Numbered from the stretch's first letter, positions 25,713 through 38,183 are shown. The stretch is 64,000 nt of DNA from Spinacia oleracea (GCF_020520425.1 NC_079492.1:104505157-104569156), one strand, 5' to 3'. Made by a program: numbers and translations. The notes: generated from the letters alone by a model not told the origin.

Positions 25713-27941
25713 TACTAGATTGATGTAAAGGTTATCCAAGTAAGCGTTATTTTGGCATGACACCTTTTAACTCAATTTTTAAAGCTTGGAACTTAGGGCT
25801 CTTTCTATGTTGGCTAGATTTTAAGTGAAATAAAATCCTAAATCATGCAACATAATCAAGCCACAATCTCATGCATTATTAAGACATATTTAAAGCAATA
25901 AATAACTTAAAACATGCATAAGATTTAAATGTGATCTAGTATGGCCCGACTTCATCTTGAAGATTCAGCTTCAACTTCAAACTCCGTCTTGAAAATGGAT
26001 TGGAAACTCCGTCTTGAATTTCACCATGGAAGGCGTCATTTTCTTCAAATAGGATATGCTATAATTAAAACTAATTACAACTATTCGATGGTACGCAGAC
26101 CATATTTAAATAAAAACTTTGGTGCATAAGACCAATTTTACATTCAAATTAATGGTACGCAGATCATATTTACTATCCTATTTGGGTCATACTAGTCACT
26201 TTCCATAACCTGCAAAACAGTACATTTACAATATACCATTCATCCATTCATTTATCAAAGAATGACCCACATAGAAAGTTAGTAGAAAAAATCATGCATC
26301 ACATAAACATTTGCATCAACTAATCAAAGGTTTCAAAAATCTACAAATTATTCAACCTTATTAGTTCTAATCGAGTTGTTTTAACCTTAAAGGAATAAAG
26401 ACCTAATCAGGAGTGTAATGACTAAAAGCTCCCACCAAAACCAAGAATTTACGTGCTTTAGAAATTTTAAACATAAAGCTCACATAAAATAATTTTAAAT
26501 CCCTTTATTTTATTTTCAGTTGATTAAAATTAATTAATTAAATTTTACCAAGGTTTTAATTTTATTAAAATAAGTAGTATAAAACAAATTATAATAATTA
26601 AATTAATCAAAATTAAATTCCAAGAAAAAACTAAATTACGAAATTAAATTTAATTAAAATCGTTTTCAACCGAAAATTAAAAACAAAACGAAACAAGTTA
26701 ATCGGCCAAGGCAAGGCACATGGGCGCAAGGCCCATGCCTCGCCGAGGCTTGCAGCGACGCAAGGGTTGACCGCACACATGGCCGAGTCCATCGCACAGC
26801 CAAGCCCTCGCCAGCGCCCATTGGCTTGACGCCATCGCTGGCTGTTGCTGCGTGCTTGCTTGCTTTGCGCGCATGGCACAAGGGCATCCAACGATGCCTT
26901 GTCGCCATCGCAGCTGGGCACAACGCGGGCTGGCAGACGTGCACGGCTCGGAACCCATGGCACGCTGCCTCGACGCCAACCCTGTTGGGCGTGTGCAGCG
27001 TTGCCCCTTCACCTTGCTCGATCATTCTGCACAGCACACACTGCACAGGGGTTGTCCCCGCGCGCGTGGCTCGTGCATTGCTCGCTGCTTTGTAACGCAT
27101 AGGCGACGAGCCCCCTTGCTCGTCGTCGCATGCTCGCACAATGCAACACCCCTTAAGGGTAACACTTAGCTTCCATTTCTTCGTTCGTGCAAGTTTGTGA
27201 ACGATTTATAAAATCAAAACTTTTATATTTAAATTTAACGACAAATTAATAATTCATATTAATTTCACTAAATTTAGGCAAAAAAATCGAAAATTTATTA
27301 TTCAAATTAATCTTCGATTACATATTTTCTTAGGGATTAAAATCTAGGTCATAAAATTTTAAAATATTTCAATCTTAACAAATTTTATGGTGATTTTTAA
27401 TCATAGGATCCTAATTAAATTATCAATTAATTATGAAAATCAAAACAAATCTAAATTATTTGAAATTCAACAAATTAATTATAATTACAAATTAGGTTGT
27501 AAATTAACAAGATTAGACCTTAAAATTGTTAAACATATACAGTAGGTCAATCATAGATTCAAGATTTACATACAAGATTCGCAAATATTTAATTTAACAT
27601 CATAAAAATTACAAATTTTGCATTCTGAAAACTAAAACCTCTGAAAAGTCATAATTAGGCTTCGAATTTGGGAATTCTGGGTTAGGCATCAAATCTTTGA
27701 TTTTTGTCACAATTTTAAAACGTCGTTTACATGCGAAATTCACTATAAAAAATAAGATTTCGACCATTGACAAAACTACTGAAAATTCCTGCGAACATAT
27801 AATCAAATAATTGCACGAATTTGCAATCAATTACATCCATGCACGAAATTAATCACCCCTTTAATTCATTGCAAATTTATAAAATTTAATCCATGTTAAC
27901 TATAATTGATTATGGAATTAATTAGAGGCTCGTGATACCAC
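25713..27941 (-). other. Internal leader region of the reverse copia-like element, with GC-rich island
   Basis: This is the reverse-complement counterpart of about 53496-55930. The GC-rich stretch at about 26700-27140 produces long frames on both strands, but these are compositional. The segment near the primer site (27925-27941) reads GTGGTATCACGAGCC on minus, an initiator-tRNA-Met-like primer site. No gag frame was recognised. Confidence 0.6.
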
Positions 27942-29962
27942 TGTTAGGTTATGAATAATACAATAATATAATTCATGCGGAAAAACCATAAAGCCAGAAT
28001 CCAAATTAATTTCCACATAGTCAATTAGCATAATGTAGGTTACATACAATGTGATGCGTGCCTTCCCTAGCTGCTCCCGAACCGAACAAGAACAAGTCTT
28101 TAGAGCCCCAAACGTTGCCCCTCCGTAGAAAGTCCACAACACGTTCAGATCCGCCTTAGGTTTAACCAACTAGGATTTTACTTAAGGTTTTATGTATTCG
28201 GGTTAGGCTATATTATGTTCTCCCTTGAACACAAAGTAAGTAAAGAATATGATTTTCAATGTGTATAATTATGAGTGTAATAGCCCGCCCATAATAAACT
28301 GCTTGCTTATCACACTTAGCCTATATTTAATCAGCTAAACTCAAACCAGCAGCTCAAGGCCTCAATATAACCTGTTTAACAAAAAGAAGAATACAAACAA
28401 ACAAAAATTCCAAAATGAGTGGAAACTCTCAATAACTACCATGGTAAATTATTAAGGTTTAAAATATACCATTCTACCATAATTTGATTATATATATCAA
28501 AATAATTTTGCTAGTTCCTTTAGTGAAATATGAACCAAAATGTTTAAAGCTTCTACGTTCAAGAGAAATAAATAAAGAAAAATAATATAAATTTTTTTGA
28601 ATAATAAAATATTTAATCTTAAACCTATACTTGAATGGGTTTCAAAAATTTCAACTCATTGTAATAATTTGCGTTAATCTTCAAGCAAGTTTAATTGGTA
28701 ATAATAAACTTAAATCCAATCGTTAATAAAATCTTAAATTGTAGAATCGAATTCGTTTCAAAATAATTTTTTTTAAGAGTGAGAATAAGACAATACTTAT
28801 ACTTTACAGCAAACCCAGAGCTGCTTAAAATCTGGGCTATTACAATGAGGGCCTACCCTCATATTTATAATGTAGGAAATAAGGAATTTGAGTCTTACTA
28901 GGAAAAGAATTACCAACCCTACTAGGATTGAAATTCTTATCCAATTAGAATTGTACTATTAATTAAACTCTTAATCAAATAATTCTAGTAGGACTAGGAA
29001 TACTTAATCCCAAAGTTACTTGGCAACTAAGTAATCGGACTTTTCTTGGAGCCCAAGACGAAGCAACCAACGCAGCCACAATGAGCCACGCTGGTGGCGC
29101 GTGCCTGCCTAGGCCCAACCGCAGCTGGCCAAAGGCCCAGCACGCTGCAACCTTGCTTTGGCGGGCTTACTGCTTGCTTGGCGGGCTGCATAGCTGCTGC
29201 TACCTTGCTTGCTTGGTGCGGCCCACTTGTGCTTCCATGCCCATCGACTGGGCGCTGGCGCTGGGCTTCGTGCTCAGCGCTATGCGCTCGGCCTTTGCTT
29301 GTCGAGCGATTGGCCGACTCGCTTGCCGGCTTGTCGCCCGTCGAGCTTCCGATTCGTTTTTCGATTCCGAAATTCATTTTCGTTTCGAACAAATATTTAC
29401 GTTTCCGTTAATATTTCCGATTGCGGAAATAATTTCCTTTTCCGACAATATTTCCAATTCCGGTAATATTTCCGTTTCCAGCAATATTTCCGATTCCGGC
29501 AATATTTATATTTCCGGTAATATTTCCGATACGAACCATGTTCTCGTTTCCGGCAACATCTATGACTTGGATAATATTTATATTTCCGTTATGAACCATA
29601 TTTCCTTTTCCGGCAATATCATCATTTCCGGATTATTCTTTATTTTGCCTTTTGACGATTTCAGCTTCCACTGGATCCGAGATCCGTCGTTTCCGAATGA
29701 TCATAAATGGAGTACTTAATGAATAATATGTTCACTTAAATACTTGATCCGTTCACGTTATTCTATTTGTGTGACTCTACGGGTTCAGTCAAGAGTAAGT
29801 TGTGGGTTAATATTATTAATTCCACTTGAACTGAAGCGGCCTCTAACTAGGCATTCAGTTCACTTGATCTCACTGATTTATTAACTTGTTAATTAATACT
29901 GAACCGCATTTGTTAGACTTAGCATTAAATGCATACTTGGACCAAGGACATTATTTTCTTCG
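27942..29962 (-). repeat. 5' LTR of the reverse copia-like element, interrupted by a solo LTR
   Basis: On minus it starts TGAAG-like (mutated at 29962), continues through CATACTTGGACCAAGG-type sequence, CGGAAATATT repeats (about 29345-29640) and a GC-rich block, then a TATAAATA-like box (about 28860). It ends TCATAACCTAACA. Without the 574-bp insertion and its TSD it would be about 1,447 bp, close to the 1,398-bp LTRs at 52098 and 61087. Confidence 0.8.
28276..28844. mobile_element. Solo LTR-like insertion, 569 bp
   Basis: It begins TGTAATAGCCC and ends GGGCTATTACA, an 11-bp perfect inverted terminus. The 5-bp duplication ATGAG flanks it (28271-28275 and 28845-28849). The TG...CA ends and 5-bp TSD fit a solo LTR. 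The termini resemble those of the Tekay LTR (TGTAA...TTACA), suggesting a chromovirus relative. It lies inside the LTR of the copia-like element. Confidence 0.8.
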
Positions 29963-30075
29963 TTATATACTACGATCGTAGCTATTGGGAACATAAGTTT
30001 TTATTTGATTCGATTATAATGTATTTTTTTTGATTCAAATCTTTATGTAAATGTCGTATAACTTTATATCAATGA
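29963..30075. other. Short spacer between retrotransposon LTR and MITE
   Basis: AT-rich; nothing recognised. Confidence 0.4.
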
Positions 30076-30599
30076 AAAATTATTTTTTACCACCTATAAA
30101 AATCGAAAAATTATTTTTTACCGCCTAAAAACTTAAATTTATATTTTACCACCTACAAAAAAAATTAAAACTTGCTTTTTACCACATGAAAACGAAAAAA
30201 AAAGATAAAACATTTATGTGTGGCTACCTAGTTCAATTTTCATCCAATGTTTTACACTCCCTTTATGATTTTCTTTAACTCTTTCACTCGTCTCTCTTTA
30301 TTTTCATTAAATTTTGTTAATTTTATGAATTAATGTTGGCGAAAAATTATGTGAATTCATGGAAGATAAGAAAGAGGGAGAAGAGAAGAGATTTAAATAC
30401 ATACAATCGTGGAAGAAGAGAACATATCAGAAAATTTACCGTTATTGTGGTCTCCCACATAACATTTTCATCTGTTTTTCCAATTTTCAGTTCGTAAAAA
30501 CAATTTTTAAAATTAGTTTAGATATTAAAATACAAGTTTTAATTTTTTAGGTGATAAAAAATAATTTTCCGATTTTCTTAGGTGGTGAAAAATAATTTA
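30076..30599. mobile_element. MITE-like element with long imperfect terminal inverted repeats
   Basis: The left end (about 30076-30138) has two TTATTTTTTACC(A/G)CCTA units separated by AAAAATCGAAAAA. The right end (about 30533-30599) is its reverse complement with a few changes. The long TIR of about 60 bp and small size suggest a MITE, possibly Mutator-like, but no clear target duplication was found. It ends about 190 bp upstream of the TOC75 start codon. Confidence 0.6.
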
Positions 30600-30629
30600 T
30601 GTTATGAATTAATTTGAATATAAAAAAAT

Positions 30630-30792
30630 TATTTATAGAATTGATATATTACGAAGTATTTCTATATTAGAACTCCACAGAACTCCACAGAACTCCACTT
30701 TCTTCTTCCCCTTAAACCCTTTTTAGTTTTTACAAAAAACCTCATTTCTTCTTCTTCTCCTTCTTTCTTTCTCTCTCCTCTCCTTATCCCAA
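30630..30792 (+). promoter_or_regulatory. Probable core promoter and CT-rich 5' UTR of TOC75
   Basis: A TATTTATAG box near 30630 is followed about 35 bp later by three direct repeats of AGAACTCCAC (about 30667-30697). A long C/T-rich leader (TTCTTCTTCC and CTCTCTCCTC) then runs to the ATG at 30793. CT-rich leaders are common in plant plastid-protein genes. The transcription start is inferred, not seen. Confidence 0.4.
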
Positions 30793-33700
30793 ATGGCGTC
30801 CATCACCCTCCCCGGCGCCATCCGCATCTCCCCATACCCCTCCAACGCCACCTCCTCCTCCCGCCGCCCATTAATCCACCTCCCTAAATCCAATCCTACC
30901 ACCCACCCAAAAGCCAATCCCACCACCCACCCAAAAGCCAATCACATCCAATCTTCTCTCTCCTCTAACAACACCCCTAATCCTCCTCCCAATTCATCTC
31001 ACCAATCCAAATCCACACCCAACAGCAACCCCCTTCACTCTCTCATCTCCCACCCTATCCCCAAAACCCTCATTATCTGCTCCCCCGTCGGCCTCCTGCT
31101 CTTCTTCCTATCCCCAATAGGCGGAGGCGGTGGCGGTAACAATTTTTTCAACGGAGGTGGTGGCGGAGGCGGAGACGGTTCTTGGTGGTCACGTTTTATC
31201 TCTCCGCTCGCATTTGCGAAAGATGAGGAATCTGAGGGGTGGGATTCACACGGTCTTCCTGCTAACATTGTGGTTCAGCTTAACAAACTCAGTGGGTTTA
31301 AGAAATATAAGGTTTCCGATATCCTGTTCTTCGATCAACGACGCCGTTCGACTGTCGGTACCGAAGATTCTTTCTTTGAGATGGTTTCTCTGAGACCTGG
31401 AGGTGTTTATACCAAGGCTCAGCTTCAGAAAGAGCTTGAAACCCTAGCTACTTGTGGAATGTTCGAGAGGGTTGATTTGGAGGGTAAAACTAATCCTGAT
31501 GGTTCAGTTAAGGTTACAATATCTTTCCTTGAAAGCACCTGGCAATCTGCTGAGAAATTCAGGTTTTTTTTACCCCTAATTGTTTGCGTTTTCTCTGAAT
31601 TAATATTATTATAAAGTTTGATTTTTGTGATTTTATTGCACTATAATTAGAATGTGTATGCTCAATTGCTCAAAGCTCAGTGCTGTAATATATTCATGTA
31701 TATTAGATGTCATGATCAATCTCAATTTCGGTTTACTGTATTTCAAAAGGATTTTTTTTGATGATGTTATGGAATTATCAAAATGTATAAGATCATTCAC
31801 ATTCACATTCACATTTCATATGGAACTAGTTAGTGGCATGGGACTGCCCACAGTGTTCGATATAGTTTGAGTTTCTTTTGCTCATTTTAAATTCACTTAT
31901 AAATTTCTTTATATATGCAGTTTGAGTAGTATGCAGTATAAGAATAAAGTTGGTTAACCAAAAATTGGTAAACTAAATTTTTGAGTAATTTACATCAGTT
32001 GTTTAAAACTTCATTTTATGTACTACTTTATTTTAAGTTACAATTGTATATTGAGTTACAAAGTCGAAATACATTTTAGAGGAAAAAACACATTTGATTA
32101 GGTTAAAGGAAAGACATTTTTTTCTGTCCTTTTCTCGGTTAGTTTAATAGTTTTATGTTTACTTAATGAAGAAAAAAATTTGTTATCATAAATTGTTACT
32201 TAAATAGATAAAATTTGTTATCATAAATTGTTACTTAAATAGATAAAACTGGGCACTAAATTTCATAAAAATTTGAGCACTACATTTTATACATACATAA
32301 GAATGGATTTTCTCTTTTTAAATTGTTTTAGAGTCCTAAGTTGTATTGTTGGAGTAATGGATAAAACTTTGCAGTAACATAAGAGAAGTAAGGGGTTCAA
32401 GGATGAATAACAACATTTTTTGTTTGTGAGGACACAATAAACAATAAAGTGTGTGTGACATGATGTCATGTCGATTGGTAAGTCATCGCGACACATGGAG
32501 AGACAGCATGGATTGTCTTGGATTTTTAATAATATATATAGATTATCAAAATGTATATGATTATTCACATTCATATGGAATTATCAAAATGTATATGATC
32601 ATTTACATTCGTATGGAATTATTGATAGCTCACTGGTGATAACACTTAGACAAATTTTGGTATCTTTAAAACTTTTTCATTGAATTATAATTATGAATTT
32701 TCAGGAATTAGCAAATAAGAATGGAAAAACGAAATTGGTATTGATTATTTTACAAATTTGGTTTTAGGTGTATCAATGTGGGGTTGATGCCACAAACGAA
32801 GCCGGTTGAGATGGATCCTGATATGACTGATAAGGAGAAGCTTGATTTTTTTCAGAGCCAGGAGAAGGATTATAGAAGGAGGATCGACCGCTCTCGTCCA
32901 TGCTTGTTGCCAGCCCCAGTCTACCGAGAGGTGATGAAGATGTTGGGTGATCAGGGGAAGGTGACTGCTAGGTCATTGCAGAAAATTAGAGATACGGTTC
33001 AGAAATGGTACCACGATGAGGGGTATGCATGCGCACAAGTGGTGAACTTCGGGAATTTGAATACCAAGGAAGTTGTGTGTGAGGTGGTGGAAGGGGATAT
33101 TACCCAACTGTTGATTCAGTTTCAGGATAAGCTTGGAAATGTGATTGAAGGGAATACTCAGTTTCCTGTTGTCTGGAGGGAGTTGCCTAAGCAGGTAATC
33201 ATTATCATTGAAGTCAAGTATGGTAGAGCACTAGAGACAAAGTCAATTTGATGTAATTTGAGACTGGTAACGGTAACTACTCTGTGTTATTCTTGTAGTT
33301 AGAACTTAGGATTCACTTCATAAATTTTTAATGTTATAGGAAGGTTGGAACCTATACTTGGCTGTTGGTAAACAATTAAAGGAAATTCTTATATAGTGGT
33401 TACAGGATTTTTAGCCACTAGGTTTCACAAGTATAAGTTTACTGGGAAATTTAGGATCAACTAAAAGGTTAAGCACACTTTTTTTTTTGGAAGAACCAGG
33501 TTTCAAAGTTTATGAATTATTTGATGCATGGCTATCCCATGATTATGTTCTGATAATATGGTCATCATTGTGATGCTGTCTGCTTTATTTTTCTTGTATT
33601 AACTCTCAAGTTGCTGCGAAATCCAATAATACATGACAACTGACAAATAAAGTGGTCATAGCTATTGATTGAGCTTCAGAGTATTGCTGTGTTTTACTAA

Positions 33701-36700
33701 AGCCTAAATTAGAGTTTTTGGTGTCTAATTTTACAGCTTAGAGTAGGCCATGTCTTTAACATAGAAGCGGGAAAGCAAGCGTTGAGAAATATAAACTCTC
33801 TGGGTTTATTTTCAAACATTGAAGTGAATCCGCGTCCTGATGAAAAGAGTGAAGGAGGGATAGTTGTTGAGATTAAGCTTAAAGAACTTGATCAGAAGTC
33901 TGCTGAAGTGAGTACTGAGTGGAGTATTGTTCCTGGACGTCAAGGGCATCCAACACTTGTAAGTTTCATTGTCTTTTCCTACTAACACTTGTTATCAATT
34001 TTGTATTAAGTTTTGATTGGAATCTTTTCCCTCCTTCCTCCTCAGGCTTCTATCCAGCCAGGTGGAACTGTATCCTTTGAACACCGAAACATCAACGGTC
34101 TCAATAGGTCATTCCTTGGCTCAGTGACCACTAGCAACTTCTTCAATCCGCAGGTAATGTTACCTTTTATTTCAGGTCTTCAAGGATTTTTTTTTAACTG
34201 CACCAAGTCCTTTTCTAAAAAATTTCACCATAATAAGCGACTCTGTCTTCTCCCTCAGAGCATGACTATTCCATTTGGCATTTATGCTTTTTATGAAACT
34301 CCCTTGTGACCTTCCTCTCTGGTCCTTGACCTTTCATCTCCCTTGGTTGATACTCAGATTAGTTACGGTCTGTGTGCAGGGATTGTTTTATTCACAACTT
34401 GTCCTATTTTAAGAAATCAGTATTCCTCTTGAGGAGAGAAAATGTGTAGTCGAATCGTTTTGTGCTTCATTTTGTGGGGATTTTGTTCTTCAGGTTCTAA
34501 CTAGCACATTTTCAGGATGATCTTTCTTTCAAGTTCGAATATGTGCATCCATATATAGATGGTGTATATAGTCCTAAAAACCGCACTTTCAAAACAAGCT
34601 GCTTCAATAGCAGAAAGCTGAGTCCTGTGTTTACTGGAGGCCCAGGACTGGATGAAGTTCCTCCTATCTGGGTTGATAGGTCAGGTGTGAAAGCAAATAT
34701 TACTGAGGTTGGTACATCCATTCTTCTGAAGTTGACTTTGTAGCCTTGTTCCAATTTATTTCTCCCACTCATACTTATTGCAAAATGATGTTATTTTTGC
34801 AGAATCTTACCCGCCAGAGCAAGCTTACTTATGGGCTTGTGTGTGAAGAGATAACAACACGAGATGAAAGCAGCCATATCGCCATAGCTGGTCAAAGGGT
34901 GTTGCCCAATGGTGGAATTAGTGCTGATGGACCCCCGACAACTTTAAGCGATACTGGTATTGACCGAGTGGCATTCCTACAAGCAAATATTACCCGAGAT
35001 AATACTAAGTTCGTAAATGGAGCTATAGTTGGTGATAGAAATGTGTTTCAGGTAACTCTTTTTCTTGAATTTCATTTTTCTTATGGACAAAAGAAACAGA
35101 AGATAATTCTCTTGTTCCAAAGTGGTTTAGCATAGTTTTTTTTCGTCTTCTCTTCTGCACATTGTTGATTTCACTAATCATCTATGCATAAGGATCCTAA
35201 TATTGAATTCCAGTTTGAGTTAGCTCAAGTTTATTATCTTACCATTTCGAGTTTTCAGGTTTTTGTTGTTTCAAGTATACAAGTCTAGCATGCCTCTAGG
35301 TAGTTGGATTCCAATGATTGGCACTTATTTAATCTCCCGCTCTCTTCCCAAAATGGAAAGTATTTTTACGTATACTGGTCAACATATTTGCAATATGATT
35401 ATATGACAACCAAAAGCTGCAAAATGATCTCAGGAAACCTTTGTGTGTGGAAGGTGGTCAAAATTGAAAACTACTTATGGTAGGAGATGAATCCTTGATG
35501 TTTGGGCATATGTTATCTCTGTTTGATATGTCAACAGAAATAGACAACTACTTGATGCTTAGTTTGAATTTTCTGAGTTCCCTGTCCGAGGAGACTGGTC
35601 AACTTGGTCCTTTTATCATTTTACTTTTCCCAAGTGGCTTTCAGCTGTTTCCGTAACATATTGTCACTTTGCCATGAAGTCCCTTTGTCTTATGTCCTCT
35701 TGTCACATACTCCCATGAAGGTAGTAAAAATTTCTGTTCTGATGTGTCACATTGAGGTCTTGGATATCTGAATAGTAAAATGGTATACAAAGCAATAAAT
35801 GCATGTTTCCGAATTTCTCTTTGTGTCCCCAAAGTGCTTCAAAGTATACGGGTCAGAAAAAGTAGTATGCTTACATAATAATCACAAATAACAGTCTAAC
35901 ATCGGGAAAATTTGCAGCTTCAGTTTATTTGGCTTCATTAGATGTCCCGTGAATACTTCGTTGTCCGTTATGGATAAACTAGTCATCGAATGCCTTTTAA
36001 GATTTCTGATGGACATAGTTTCTTTGTAGCTAGCAGGTTGCATATGTTTGAGTCTTCTTACCGAGCTGTTGTTTGGACCAGTACCGAGCTGTTGTTTGGA
36101 CCAGTACATATGTTGGGGGGGGGGGGGTCAAGGCTCTACTATGCTGTAAGATGTGATTACATTTCAAAACCTTAAAATTGGCTGGCTTCTTTTAACCGAC
36201 ATGATCATTTTACCTTGCTTATGTTGTTTAGTCTTCACTAGTGCATTTTTCCTGACTTGTATGAATCTGAATATGCAAGTGAGTAGTTAACTTGGGTTGA
36301 TAAGGATTTGAGTTGATTCCTGTCATGTGATTACAGGTGGACCAAGGGTTGGGCATAGGCAGTAAAAACCCAGTCTTCAACCGTCATCAGCTGACAATAA
36401 CCAGGTTCCTTCAGTTGAAGGATGTAGAAGAAGGTGCTGGGAAGCCACCACCGCCTGTTCTTGTCCTCCATGGTCACTATGGTGGCTGTGTGGGAGATCT
36501 TCCAAGTTATGATGCTTTTACCCTTGGGGGACCCTATTCTGTGAGGGGTTACAACATGGGGGAACTTGGTGCAGCTAGAAGCATTCTTGAGGTTAGTTCT
36601 AATTAGCAATTGTTCTCTTTAGTTCTTCACAGTTTCATTTATAGAGAGTACTCAGCACGATGTAAATAAACCTTCGTGACATGAAAAGCGCAGATGATTC

Positions 36701-37033
36701 TTTATTGTTGAGTGTACTAGCTAGCTTAGGGTAGTGATGCAAGATAAAAGTATGTATAAGTTATTCTTCTGTTCTTGTTGTCTTTGTCTGTAGGTTGCTG
36801 CTGAATTGCGGATACCTATCAAAAACACGCATGCATATGTTTTTGCAGAACACGGGAATGATCTCGGAAGTTCCAAAGACGTCAAGGGTAATCCTACTGA
36901 AGTTTATAGGAGAATGGGTCAAGGGTCATCTTATGGAGCTGGCGTTAAGCTAGGTCTTGTTCGAGCTGAGTATGCTGTTGATCATAATTCTGGCACTGGA
37001 TCAATATTCTTCCGGTTCGGGGAAAGATTTTGA
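30793..37033 (+). CDS. TOC75-3: Protein TOC75-3, chloroplastic: outer-envelope protein import channel
   Basis: Eight exons with GT-AG introns: 30793-31562, 32768-33194, 33737-33958, 34046-34153, 34516-34707, 34803-35051, 36337-36591, 36794-37033. Together they give 2,463 bases, 820 residues plus stop, against about 818 in Arabidopsis. The product is the Omp85-family beta-barrel of the TOC complex that conducts preproteins across the outer chloroplast membrane. The N-terminus is a bipartite targeting region: an S/P-rich transit peptide, a hydrophobic stretch (about 91-108), two poly-Gly runs (110-115, 121-127) needed in the family for envelope sorting, and an AFA site near 140-142 where the envelope signal peptidase would cut. 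Then come POTRA domains (about 150-460), starting with DSHGLPANIVVQLNKL, and the barrel, ending in FRFGERF. The coding sequence is intact. NPTTHPKA is duplicated in the transit peptide (residues 34-49). Intron 1 and intron 6 contain short direct duplications and a G-run. OEP80 was considered; the poly-Gly segment and close residue match favour TOC75-3. Confidence 0.97.
32168..32246. repeat. Direct duplication in TOC75 intron 1
   Basis: A 37-38-bp unit containing TTTGTTATCATAAATTGTTA and ending in AAATAGATAAAA occurs twice in tandem. Nearby (31765-31800 and 32538-32625) a separate ATCAAAATGTATATGAT(C)ATT-type unit occurs three times. These look like small insertions or replication slippage products. 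Confidence 0.8.
36059..36127. repeat. Tandem duplication and G-run in TOC75 intron 6
   Basis: ACCGAGCTGTTGTTTGGACC is followed immediately by a second copy (36060-36105), then a run of about 13 G at 36115-36127. The G-run is a likely slippage or sequencing-error site but lies in the intron. Confidence 0.85.
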
Positions 37034-37319
37034 TTGATTTCAGTTTTTATCTGTTTACGGTGATGCGGTTAGTTTGCTGCTTTTAATTTAGCTATTGATA
37101 GAGAGTGGTGTAGAATGGAGAGGCCAAATTAGGTTTTTGAAGGTGAATGGCGGATTCTTAGGAATAATTGTTCGTTGTCTTCTTGTTGGTAGTAATTCAG
37201 AAAAGGAGAACTGGTGTTTTTACTCTATTAATTCAATTGAAAAGTGTCATTTTTATCCCTACATTTGAGATTTTGAGGTAAGAAAGAAAAACATCAAATT
37301 TTAGGTACAACTGAGATTA
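37034..37319 (+). other. 3' UTR and downstream flank of TOC75
   Basis: This is a T-rich transcribed-looking tail after the stop codon. It ends in the target duplication of the LINE fragment. No clear single poly(A) signal can be chosen. Confidence 0.5.
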
Positions 37320-37802
37320 ATTTTTTTTTTTGTGGCAAGCAAGTAAGGATAATAATCAACAAACAGTTTTACAACTTATCAAGGGAAACCCCACAGAGGC
37401 TTAACACACTAAGCCACAACAGCCACAGCTAGGGATTATAAAGAGAAAAACCAATCTCTATCAAGGGTGCTGACTTTCCTGCTGATGAGATTCTGGATTC
37501 TGCATTTGACATCAGCTTTTATTCCCTGAACCACCTGAGCAATAGTAGGAACACTGTTGTTCCAAACACTAGAGGTCCTGGATTTCCATATGTGGTAAAC
37601 CACACCAGCTACCACAGTGTATGCCACTTTCCTTCTAAAAGCACCCTTTGAACGAACATCTTTGAACTTTCCTTAAGAGAGCTATAGGCCTACCAGTTCT
37701 GTAATGGATGCCGTTGCCAACCCAATTTTGAGTCTCTTTACAGCATTCAGAGCTAAAATAACAGTCATAGAGGAGATGATCTATAACTGAGAGATGATCT
37801 AT
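37320..37802 (-). mobile_element. 5'-truncated LINE (non-LTR retrotransposon) 3' fragment
   Basis: On minus, a frame containing VVYHIWKSRTSSVWNN and ending SRKVSTLDRDWFFSL matches the C-terminal zf-RVT/tail region of plant L1-type LINE ORF2. The upstream part retains cysteines of the zinc-binding domain, with indels. The plus-strand T-run at 37320-37331 is the element's poly(A) tail. An 11-bp target duplication AACTGAGATTA flanks it (37309-37319 and 37803-37813). About 0.48 kb long, it lies between the convergent ends of TOC75 and the J-protein gene. Confidence 0.85.
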
Positions 37803-37813
37803 AACTGAGATTA

Positions 37814-38183
37814 TTTTTGTTTCCTGTTGGGTTGAAAAGCAATAAACGAGTTGTTATGGCATATGAATTGAACAAATAAACGTTTAAACAAATAAGTCAT
37901 ATGAATTGGCATGTCCCATTAATAATAATATTCATCTCAAATCATATTCATCTGAAAAATAAACGTATTCGTTTGGAGCTTAGGCTCTCTGATGTAGGGC
38001 ATATTCAGGGATTTACTTGCTCAGTCAGGCCTCCGGCAACTTGTAATATCCTTCTTCCGCTTACGACAGTGTAGCATGGATAAAGTGTCGGACAAGCCAG
38101 ACGAAATTCCGACCTTTCCAGTTGAAACTATCATGATGTGGTTTAATAATTCTAAACAACAAAAGAACATATAGTCTTCAACA
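37814..38183. other. Intergenic spacer / 3' UTR of the J-protein gene
   Basis: No coding sequence is recognised. The part next to 38184 should be the 3' UTR of the minus-strand J-protein gene. Confidence 0.45.

Larger units (their letters stand above)
16861..29962 (-). mobile_element. Truncated copia-like LTR element, reverse orientation, host of three later insertions
   Basis: The right part is a 5' LTR on the minus strand (27942-29962), followed leftwards by an iMet-like primer site and internal sequence. Internal blocks at 25238-27941 match the reverse complement of 53496-56240 in the intact element at 52098-62484, in the same order: the leader, the GC-rich island, the CTTCATCTTGAAG segment and the MITE site. 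The match resumes left of the CACTA insertion (16861-17029) and fades out near 16860. No left LTR is seen. Interruptions are a CACTA element (17030-25237), a Stowaway MITE (25399-25712) and a solo LTR (28276-28844). Little coding capacity remains. Confidence 0.78.

Noticed and set aside
26631..27169. Several frames of about 85-157 codons on both strands
   Set aside because: GC-island artefacts in the leader of the copia-like element, with no domain.
29027..29720. 212-codon plus-strand frame with SGNI/SDNI repeats
   Set aside because: The C-terminal repeats are the TTTCCG track of an LTR read in one frame. Not a protein repeat family.
30793..37033. OEP80 as an alternative name for the import-channel gene
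   Set aside because: The poly-Gly envelope-sorting segment and the close residue match throughout favour TOC75-3.
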